Source of the DNA: an uncultured Prochlorococcus sp.
GTDB taxonomy: Bacteria > Cyanobacteriota > Cyanobacteriia > PCC-6307 > Cyanobiaceae
Assembly: GCA_902565305.1 (NCBI GenBank)
Contig: CACFEJ010000001.1
Span: 18,209-82,208 of the forward strand
DNA length: 64,000 nucleotides
Direction: 5' to 3'
Positions 1 through 9,060 of this stretch are shown in pieces (the stretch's first letter is position 1; each line of letters starts with the position of its first letter). The translations under genes were made by a program, and so were the position numbers. A model generated the notes under the pieces. That model had not been told where the DNA came from. It saw only the letters and a program-made list of their open reading frames with translations, and ran no database searches.

Positions 1-1213
<1,213 letters not shown>

Positions 1214-1219
1214 TTTTTT

Positions 1220-2887
1220 TTAGCGCTTAAGTTTTTCTAAACGTGAGCCTTTTCTCATACTTAATTGGCACTTTATCCAATCAATACTTATTGGTAGTGC
1301 AAAAAAAAGTGGCAACAATGCAAAATTATTTTGTTTATTGGTTACAAGTAAAGCAGATGCAATTGATAAGCTTCCTATGAGAATTGAATGACCTAAAGTT
1401 TTTTGAGCCGTAAACATTTTTTTGAATTGCCTATCAGACTCTCCCATTCTTATTTGCAATTGTAAATCGCCCTGTTCTAATCTTTCTAAACTTTCATCTA
1501 TTCTTTTGGGAATTCCAACAGCTTTCGATCCTAGTTCACCAACTTGCCTTCCAAATTGGTTAATTAAATCGTTGGGACTTTGATTATTTGAAGTCATAAG
1601 TTCTATTAAATAAGGCTTGGTAACTGATACAAGGTTAAACCCTGGATCAAGCATTCTACCAACTCCTTCAAAAGTTGATAAAGCTCTCATCACAAAGATT
1701 AAATCTACTGGCAGTTGAAATGGCGTTTCATAAACTAGTTCGTATAAATCTCCAGATAATTTTTCAATAATATTAGGACTAAATGGCGGAGTTAAGGCTT
1801 CTTTAAGCATCAATCTGACTAATCTTCTGACTGGTCCTACATCAATATCTTTTGAAATTAGCCCGGCTTGTTGTAATTGACTAACAAGTGATGAGGCGTC
1901 TCTAAGAGCAGCAGCCTTAACCATCCCCCCTAATCTTGTTTGAAGATTATTTGAGATGTTCCCCATCATTCCAAAATCATAAAAAATCAATTTACCTTCA
2001 CTTGAAACCGCTAGATTTCCTGGATGAGGATCTGCATGAAAAAAGCCGTAATTTACTAATTGTTTTAAGTAGCTGATTGCACCTATCTCTGCAATTTTAG
2101 ATAAATCAATTTCTTGTGATTTTAATTTTTCTAAATCGCTTATTTTTGTCCCCTCTACATAACTTAAACAAAGCACTTTTTCACTGCTCATATCCCAAAT
2201 TACTTTAGGAACTTCAACATTTTCATCATCGAGAAATTGCTGCCTAAATCTTGCTGCATATTGCGCTTCGCAATTAAAATCAAGTTCTTTCATCAGAACT
2301 TTCCTACACTCTTTAGCAATCTCAACCCAGTTTCTACCTCGACTCCAATTCTTATTTTTCTGCAATAATCCTGCTATTTGCTGCATTATGCCCAAATCGA
2401 TAATAAACAATTCTTTTAAATTGGGTCTTTGAACTTTAAAAACTACTTTCTTACCATCTTTTAAAGTCGCCCTATGAACCTGAGCTAGTGATGCTGATCC
2501 AACCGGATCACATATTATTTGATCTATTTCATTAAACTTAGACCCTAGTTCATTTTTTATAGTCTCTTCAACTTGCGTAAATGAAAAATTAGGAACTTGA
2601 TCCTGCAATTTAGACAATTCCTGTATCCAGGTATTAGGAATTAAATCAGGTCTCGCTGATAATAATTGTCCAATTTTAATAAATGCTGAACCAAGCTTTA
2701 TTAATTGATTAGTAAACCACCTAGCTCTTTTAATTTGGACTCTACTTTTTTCATTGTTCTTATTTTGGAAAATTGTAAATCTAATATTATCTATCCATAA
2801 ATTTATTAAAAGCGAAATCAGAGTTATCCAAATAAGAAATGCCCTCTTCAATTTTTTTAAATGATAATGAACGATGTGATAATTCAT
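1220..2887 (-). CDS. ABC1/AarF/UbiB family atypical kinase
   Basis: KLGSAFIKIGQLLSARPDLIP, PVGSASLAQVHRATLKDGKKVVFKVQRP, GFFHADPHPGNL, YDFGMMG. Confidence 0.92.
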   Translation of the reverse strand: MNYHIVHYHLKKLKRAFLIWITLISLLINLWIDNIRFTIFQNKNNEKSRVQIKRARWFTNQLIKLGSAFIKIGQLLSARPDLIPNTWIQELSKLQDQVPNFSFTQVEETIKNELGSKFNEIDQIICDPVGSASLAQVHRATLKDGKKVVFKVQRPNLKELFIIDLGIMQQIAGLLQKNKNWSRGRNWVEIAKECRKVLMKELDFNCEAQYAARFRQQFLDDENVEVPKVIWDMSSEKVLCLSYVEGTKISDLEKLKSQEIDLSKIAEIGAISYLKQLVNYGFFHADPHPGNLAVSSEGKLIFYDFGMMGNISNNLQTRLGGMVKAAALRDASSLVSQLQQAGLISKDIDVGPVRRLVRLMLKEALTPPFSPNIIEKLSGDLYELVYETPFQLPVDLIFVMRALSTFEGVGRMLDPGFNLVSVTKPYLIELMTSNNQSPNDLINQFGRQVGELGSKAVGIPKRIDESLERLEQGDLQLQIRMGESDRQFKKMFTAQKTLGHSILIGSLSIASALLVTNKQNNFALLPLFFALPISIDWIKCQLSMRKGSRLEKLKR

Positions 2888-3201
2888 TTAATTTGATTAT
2901 TTATATTTTTGTTAAAGATATCAATTTGCTTATTGATCCCTTCAATTTCGTTTAAAGCTTTTTTTATTTTGGAATCTTGATAAGTATTTGTGGACTCATT
3001 TTCTTGAATATTTTCGCCTTTTTCCATTCTTGATGCTTCTTCGATTATGGATTCTTTTAAATTATCAAATTCTTTTTTGAGAATTTCTGGAGCATCCTGA
3101 GCAATATTTGTTGCTTCTTCAATTTTTTCAACCAATATTTCGTTTAATTTTTCGGTTACTTTCTTAATAGCAGCTTTTAAAAGATAATCAGAGTTGGTCA
3201 T
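2884..3201 (-). CDS. Hypothetical protein, charged/helical, overlaps downstream ABC1 kinase gene by 4 nt
   Basis: ORF with 4-nt overlap, same operon direction. Confidence 0.6.
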   Translation of the reverse strand: MTNSDYLLKAAIKKVTEKLNEILVEKIEEATNIAQDAPEILKKEFDNLKESIIEEASRMEKGENIQENESTNTYQDSKIKKALNEIEGINKQIDIFNKNINNQIK

Positions 3202-3455
3202 GAAAAATATAATGTTTCAACGGTAATTGATTTTTCGATATGACCTAATAATAGATCAATACAGAACATTTCACGTAACTGATCATTTTGATAATTAATT
3301 TTTTATGTTTTTCCTATGTAAGTTTGTTTCTATATTAAGCTTTTTTCTCTTTTTTCTTTTAACTTATATCTATATAAAGGTTGAGGTATTTACTTTAAAA
3401 ATATCCTCTAACCAAGAACCCATGTAATTAACTACTAAAAAGGAGTTTTTTAAAA

Positions 3456-4412
3456 TTGGAAATCATTGAGTCAGATGTAGTTATTATCGGAGGAGGCCCG
3501 GCCGGATGTACTTGCGCACTTTATACATCTCGTTCAAACTTAAAGACAGTAATTTTAGATAAAAATCCATCTGTTGGCGCCTTAGCAATAACTCATCAAA
3601 TAGCTAATTATCCAGGTGTTCCGGTTGATATAAGTGGAGAGAAATTACTTACTCTAATGAGAGAACAGGCTGTGCAATACGGCACAGATTATAGAAGAGC
3701 ACAAGTGTTTGGAATAGATGCTAGTGGAGAATGGAAAATGGTTTATACGCCCGAAGGCACATTCAAAGCTAAAGCACTTGTACTTGCAAGTGGAGCTATG
3801 GGTAGGCCTGCATCATTTAAGGGCGAAGCGGATTTTCTTGGCAAAGGAGTAAGTTATTGTGCTACATGTGATGGGGCTTTTTATAAAAATAGGGAAGTTG
3901 CTGTTGTTGGAGTGAACAAGGAGGCAATTGAAGAGGCAACTGTTCTAACTAAATTCGCATCAACTGTGCATTGGATTACATCAAGTGATCCTAAAACAGA
4001 TAATGAAGAAGCTATGGAATTGATGGATAATGCAAATATAAAACATTGGAGTAGAACAAGATTGTTGGAAATATTGGGTGATGATATGGGCGTTAATGGA
4101 GTTGTTGTAAAAAATAAGCAAGAAGAAAATCCTATTAATTTAAATTTAGATGGAGTCTTTGTCTATATGAGTGGTTCAAAGCCAATTACTGATTTTTTAG
4201 GGGATCAAATTGCTTTAAAAGATGACGGCGGAGTTATTGTGGATGACTTTATGTCTACAAACTCCGATGGAGTCTGGGCTATTGGAGATATAAGAAATAC
4301 ACCGTTTAAGCAAGCCGTTGTTGCAGCTTCTGATGGATGTATTGCCGCAATGTCAATTGATAGATATTTAAATAGTCGAAAGAATATAAGAGTAGATTGG
4401 ATTCATTCTTAA
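3456..4412 (+). CDS. Thioredoxin-reductase-like flavoprotein (divergent; TTG start preceded by aaaggag)
   Basis: GGGPAGCTCALYTSR FAD motif, CATCDG redox motif, GVWAIGDIR; second Rossmann motif degenerate (GVNKEA). Confidence 0.88.
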   Translation: MEIIESDVVIIGGGPAGCTCALYTSRSNLKTVILDKNPSVGALAITHQIANYPGVPVDISGEKLLTLMREQAVQYGTDYRRAQVFGIDASGEWKMVYTPEGTFKAKALVLASGAMGRPASFKGEADFLGKGVSYCATCDGAFYKNREVAVVGVNKEAIEEATVLTKFASTVHWITSSDPKTDNEEAMELMDNANIKHWSRTRLLEILGDDMGVNGVVVKNKQEENPINLNLDGVFVYMSGSKPITDFLGDQIALKDDGGVIVDDFMSTNSDGVWAIGDIRNTPFKQAVVAASDGCIAAMSIDRYLNSRKNIRVDWIHS

Positions 4413-4432
4413 AAATCAATATTTTTTTTAAT

Positions 4433-4714
4433 TTAAAGAGGTGTTGCTTCAGAAATATAAGCAACTCCTCCGTAGTAGCTTAAATCGTCCCTGATGTTAT
4501 CTCTCATTTTATCTATTAATTCTTGCTCACAAAAAACAATCACATGAGCATTTGCTCCTAATCCTGTAAATTCCATATCTTCAGTAACAACTCTTTCTGG
4601 CCCTCTGCCTGTGGCGTGTTTCATAACTGTATATCCAGGAACATTAGCTTTTTCTAATGTTTTAATGATTGCATCAAGTTCTCTTTCACTAAATATCAAG
4701 TCTAATCTTTTCAT
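4433..4714 (-). CDS. sbtB: PII-like SbtB-type signalling protein
   Basis: PII-like fold pattern, GYTVMKHATGRGPERVV, directly downstream of sbtA. Confidence 0.8.
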   Translation of the reverse strand: MKRLDLIFSERELDAIIKTLEKANVPGYTVMKHATGRGPERVVTEDMEFTGLGANAHVIVFCEQELIDKMRDNIRDDLSYYGGVAYISEATPL

Positions 4715-4716
4715 TT

Positions 4717-5715
4717 TTATAGAGGGGACAATGGGATAATGGTATTTACTAAACTCATATATATGGGAATACCAAGAACTATATTGAATGGGAAAGTTAG
4801 ACCTAGTGTAGTTGAAATATAATAACTAGATTTAGCTTCTGGAACTGTCATCCTCATCGCTGCAGGAACTGCTAAATAAGAGGCGCTTGCACATAAAACC
4901 ACAAATAAAAGTGCGTTGCCAGGTCCTAAAGATAAAAATCTTGCAACGAAAACACCAATAAATGCGTTAAACAAAGGCATAAAAATGGCAAAGCCAATCA
5001 AAAACGACCCCGCATTCTTCAGTCTCGGCAATCTTTGAGCGGCGACTATTCCCATATCTAACAAGAAGAAGCATTCTGCTCCATAGAATAATTGACCAGT
5101 AAAAGGCTCCATTTTTGCGATACCTGAGGGATTACTGGAAGCAGTGAGAAATCCTACAATTAAGCTTGAGAGCAATAAATAGACTGATCCATTCAAAAGT
5201 GATTCGTGTAATATTGCGCTAAGATGCATTTTTCTTGATTTTGGTCTATTTTTGGGAGCTGCAAATTTCACAAGTAATAATCCAACAATTATTGCAGGAG
5301 ATTCCATTAAAGCTAAGGCTCCAACCATAAACCCATCAAAGGCTATTTTTTGACTTTCCAAAAAACTTTCTGCGGAAATAAATGTAACAGCACTAATTGA
5401 ACCGTATGCTGCTGCTATTGCGGCTGAATTAAAGACATCAAACTTAAATCTTAAAATTAGAAATCCAATCAGTGGGATTACAAGTGACATTAGTATTGCA
5501 GCACTTAAAGTAGGCAATACTTGATCTGTAAAACCACTTTTCTGTATCTCTATACCTCCTTTAAACCCAATAGCTAATAGCAGATATAAGGAGAAGAGTT
5601 TAGGTAATGGAGCTGGTATTTCTAAATCAGATTTAAAGAGTACTGATATTGCTCCAATCAAAAAGAAAAGAACTGGCGGTGCTAATACATTCTGCAGAAT
5701 TGGATTTATTTCCAT
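4717..5715 (-). CDS. sbtA: SbtA-family sodium-dependent bicarbonate transporter
   Basis: Multi-TM protein, GFKGG, AAYGSISAVTF, ASYLAVPAAMR motifs typical of SbtA/DUF897. Confidence 0.87.
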   Translation of the reverse strand: MEINPILQNVLAPPVLFFLIGAISVLFKSDLEIPAPLPKLFSLYLLLAIGFKGGIEIQKSGFTDQVLPTLSAAILMSLVIPLIGFLILRFKFDVFNSAAIAAAYGSISAVTFISAESFLESQKIAFDGFMVGALALMESPAIIVGLLLVKFAAPKNRPKSRKMHLSAILHESLLNGSVYLLLSSLIVGFLTASSNPSGIAKMEPFTGQLFYGAECFFLLDMGIVAAQRLPRLKNAGSFLIGFAIFMPLFNAFIGVFVARFLSLGPGNALLFVVLCASASYLAVPAAMRMTVPEAKSSYYISTTLGLTFPFNIVLGIPIYMSLVNTIIPLSPL

Positions 5716-5718
5716 AAA

Positions 5719-7374
5719 TTACTGAGATATTTCATTTAGAGCAGTTTCTAAAGCTTCTTTTCTTGTTTCAATAATGCCTTCAACTCCAAACTTAGCTAAT
5801 CTATCTTTTACTTTTTCATTAGCACCAGCAACAAATGCTTTTCTGGAATTATTTTTTGCTTCTTGCATCATATCCTCTATTGCCAGGGTCGCAGTAACTC
5901 CAAGTCGTGGTACATCAGTGATATCTAATATCAAAACTTTGTAGTTTCTTACAAGCATCATTCTCTCAGATATGCCTTTAGCTGCTCCAAAACTGAGTGG
6001 TCCTTTAAGTCTAAATAGCATTACCTCGCCTGAACATCTATCTAGAAGTGCTTTTTCATCAGCAGGCAAAGCATTTTTCCCTTGATCATCATCTGATAAA
6101 GGATTATCCTCATCCATACCTTCTAGTTGAGTTTCTGTTATTGAATCAATAGTGAGCATATTTGCTATGAATACACCGACTAAAACTGCCCAAATTAAAT
6201 CCCAAAAAACAGTCATTAAAAGTACGCCATACATTACTACTGATGTTTTTAAAGATAACTTGTGAGCCCTCCTCAAGAATCCCCAATCAATAATATCTAG
6301 GCCTACTTTTATAAGAATTCCTGCTAGCAATGCAGTTGGTATTTGCTCAGCTAATGGTCCTGCACCAACTAAAACTATCAACAACACTACCGAGTGAACC
6401 ATGCCAGAAATTGGAGTTGATCCTCCAGATTTAACATTAATAACTGTTCTCATGGTTGCTCCTGCTCCAGGTAAACCTGAAAACAGACCTGCAACAGCAT
6501 TTCCTATCCCTTGACCAATAAGTTCTCTATCAGAATTATGTTTTGTTTGAGAGATATTGTCTGCTACTAAAGATGTCAGTAAGGAGTCAATTGCCCCAAG
6601 TACTGCTAGGACTAATCCTGCTTTGAAAATAATTGGGAAATATTGATTAAAACTTGGGAAATTTAAAGATGGAACTCCCCTTGGGATTTCTCCAATTCTA
6701 TCAATAGCTCCATCTCCAAAAATTAATATTGATATTGGAGTAACTATTAATAGGGCCAAGAGAGGAGAAGGAACCCACTGACTTATTTTTCTAGGAGTAA
6801 GAAATACTATACCTAGTGTCATTATTGCAACTCCAATAGCAGCACCATTGGGCTGGAAATTTGAAAATACAGTAGTTAAAGATTCGACTACACCACCCCG
6901 AGTGCTAATTCCAAGTAATGGTCCAATTTGAAGCGCAATGATTATTACTCCAATACCAGACATAAATCCTGAAACAACAGAATATGGAACTAAAGTAATG
7001 TATTTACCTAATTTTAAAATTCCGAATAATATTTGCAGTAAGCCGCCGATGACTACAGCTGCCATAACTAAAGGTAAAATTTGTCCTGCAGAAAGATCTC
7101 TTGGAACCCCTACTGCTGCTAGGCCTGCTACTACACCTGCAACAGTCACACTCATGGGACCGGTAGGCCCACTAACTTGAGCAGGTGTTCCGCCGAATAA
7201 TGCTGCTAAAAAACCAACTACTACTGCTCCATACAGTCCATAAATTGCTCCGCCAGGTCCTAACGCAGCATTACCAAAAGCAAGAGCTAGAGGTAAAGCC
7301 ACCACTGCAGCAGTGATGCCTCCAAGAATATCGCCTCTTACATTTTTTAGATGAAATCCATTAATTATTTTCAA
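5719..7374 (-). CDS. bicA: SulP-family bicarbonate transporter (BicA-like) with C-terminal STAS domain
   Basis: GGITAAVVALPLALAFGNAALGPGGAIYG, SGPTGPMSV, GLPGAGATMRT; STAS region at C terminus. Confidence 0.88.
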   Translation of the reverse strand: MKIINGFHLKNVRGDILGGITAAVVALPLALAFGNAALGPGGAIYGLYGAVVVGFLAALFGGTPAQVSGPTGPMSVTVAGVVAGLAAVGVPRDLSAGQILPLVMAAVVIGGLLQILFGILKLGKYITLVPYSVVSGFMSGIGVIIIALQIGPLLGISTRGGVVESLTTVFSNFQPNGAAIGVAIMTLGIVFLTPRKISQWVPSPLLALLIVTPISILIFGDGAIDRIGEIPRGVPSLNFPSFNQYFPIIFKAGLVLAVLGAIDSLLTSLVADNISQTKHNSDRELIGQGIGNAVAGLFSGLPGAGATMRTVINVKSGGSTPISGMVHSVVLLIVLVGAGPLAEQIPTALLAGILIKVGLDIIDWGFLRRAHKLSLKTSVVMYGVLLMTVFWDLIWAVLVGVFIANMLTIDSITETQLEGMDEDNPLSDDDQGKNALPADEKALLDRCSGEVMLFRLKGPLSFGAAKGISERMMLVRNYKVLILDITDVPRLGVTATLAIEDMMQEAKNNSRKAFVAGANEKVKDRLAKFGVEGIIETRKEALETALNEISQ

Positions 7375-7597
7375 AGATGTTCTCCTTAAAATAAATACTT
7401 AATTAGAAGATATTATCTCTTAATGATGTAAATTTGTGAAAAATGAAGTTTGTGCAAAATATTTTTGTAACTTTTTTCTCTTTCTTTAGATAAATTTTAG
7501 TTAATTTTCCTGAACAAAAGGAGTCTCTGATTGATTTAAGTGTGAGGTGAGCGATTAATGTATTAAATAAATATTTTTTAACTTAAATAATATTCAA

Positions 7598-8599
7598 ATG
7601 AATTCGATTATTCGTCCAAGAAGATTAAGAAGGTCTGAGGCAATTAGAGAAATGGTAAGAGAAAACCATCTAAAAGCTTCGGACTTTATATATCCATTAT
7701 TTATTCATGAAAAAGATTTTAAAGAGGAAATTTTGGCAATGCCAGGAACTTTTAGATGGGATATGAATGGCTTAATCAAGGAGGTCATTAGGGCATGGGA
7801 GTTGGGAATTAGGTGTATTGTTCTTTTCCCAAAAATAAACGATAGCCTAAAGACTGAAGATGGAGCAGAGTGTTTTAATGAACAGGGTTTAATTCCTAGA
7901 GCTATTCGAATATTAAAAAAAGAGATTCCAGAAATGGCAATAATGACAGATGTTGCCTTGGACCCTTACTCGTGTGATGGACATGATGGCTTAGTTGATG
8001 AAACTGGAAAAATATTGAATGATGAAACGATTGAAATTTTAAAAAAACAAGCTTTAACTCAAGCTAGAGCTGGAGCAGATTTTATTGGCCCTAGTGACAT
8101 GATGGATGGGAGAGTTGGAGCAATCAGAACTGCTCTTGATAGTCAAGGATTTAGTGATGTAGGTATTATTAGTTACACAGCAAAATATTCATCTGCTTAT
8201 TATGGTCCATTTAGAACTGCTTTAGATTCGGCTCCTAGAGAAAATAGTAAGAAAATAATTCCAGACAATAAATCTACATATCAAATGGACCCTGCTAATT
8301 CAAAAGAGGCTTTAATTGAATCTGCATTGGATCAGTATGAAGGAGCTGATATTTTGATGGTAAAACCAGGAATTTCATATTTGGATATTGTTTATAGACT
8401 AAGCACATTTTCAAATAAGCCCATAGCTGCATACAACGTTAGTGGGGAGTATTCCATGGTAAAGTCTGCGGCTATGAAGAACTGGATTAATGAAAAAGAT
8501 ATTGTTTTGGAGACATTGCTTAGTTTTAAAAGAGCAGGAGCAAAATTAATACTCACCTATCATGCTTGTGATGCATCTCAATGGTTGCAGGATACTTAA
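7598..8599 (+). CDS. hemB: Delta-aminolevulinic acid dehydratase (porphobilinogen synthase)
   Basis: RPRRLRRSEAIREMVRE, DVALDPY, GADFIGPSDMMDGRVGAIR, LMVKPGISYLDIV, AAYNVSGEYSM. Confidence 0.97.
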   Translation: MNSIIRPRRLRRSEAIREMVRENHLKASDFIYPLFIHEKDFKEEILAMPGTFRWDMNGLIKEVIRAWELGIRCIVLFPKINDSLKTEDGAECFNEQGLIPRAIRILKKEIPEMAIMTDVALDPYSCDGHDGLVDETGKILNDETIEILKKQALTQARAGADFIGPSDMMDGRVGAIRTALDSQGFSDVGIISYTAKYSSAYYGPFRTALDSAPRENSKKIIPDNKSTYQMDPANSKEALIESALDQYEGADILMVKPGISYLDIVYRLSTFSNKPIAAYNVSGEYSMVKSAAMKNWINEKDIVLETLLSFKRAGAKLILTYHACDASQWLQDT

Positions 8600-8661
8600 A
8601 AACTCATTATTAACAAAAATTTGGTTTATTCTTAGATAAGTAATAAATTAATTGCTTTGTT

Positions 8662-9048
8662 TTGAAGTTTTCACAAGGAGTAAATAGGATTGGTCACATT
8701 GCACTTAGAGTAGAGAATCTCGAAAGGGCGAAATCTTTTTATATTAAGCTGGGTATGAATTTGGTTTGGGATGATAAAGATTGGTCTTATTTAGAGGCAG
8801 GTAAAGGGAAAGATGGACTTGCTTTGTTAGGCCCTGGCTATAAAGCTGCGGGACCTCACTTTGCTTTTCATTTTGAAAATAAAAAAGAAGTGGAAAATAT
8901 TCAAAATGATTTAAAAAATTCTGGCGTAAAAGTTGGTCCTTTACATGAGCATAGAGATGGAACAGCATCCTTTTATATGAAGGATACTGAAGGAAACTGG
9001 CTTGAGATGCTTTATGTTCCTCCTGAAGGAATTCAATCGAATCTTTGA
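8662..9048 (+). CDS. Glyoxalase/VOC superfamily protein (TTG start)
   Basis: IGHIALRVENLERAKSFYIKLGM, FYMKDTEGNWLEML. Confidence 0.88.
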   Translation: MKFSQGVNRIGHIALRVENLERAKSFYIKLGMNLVWDDKDWSYLEAGKGKDGLALLGPGYKAAGPHFAFHFENKKEVENIQNDLKNSGVKVGPLHEHRDGTASFYMKDTEGNWLEMLYVPPEGIQSNL

Positions 9049-9060
9049 TTCTTTTTTTGT

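Noticed and set aside
6938-7180. 80-aa plus-strand ORF inside bicA
   Set aside because: Antisense to strongly conserved SulP coding sequence; low-complexity Pro/Thr/Ala product typical of antisense translation.
7540-7550. gtgtgaggtga, resembling the reverse complement of the Yfr1 sRNA core (ACTCCTCACAC)
   Set aside because: Core match is imperfect, and no flanking stem or terminator is visible on the minus strand.
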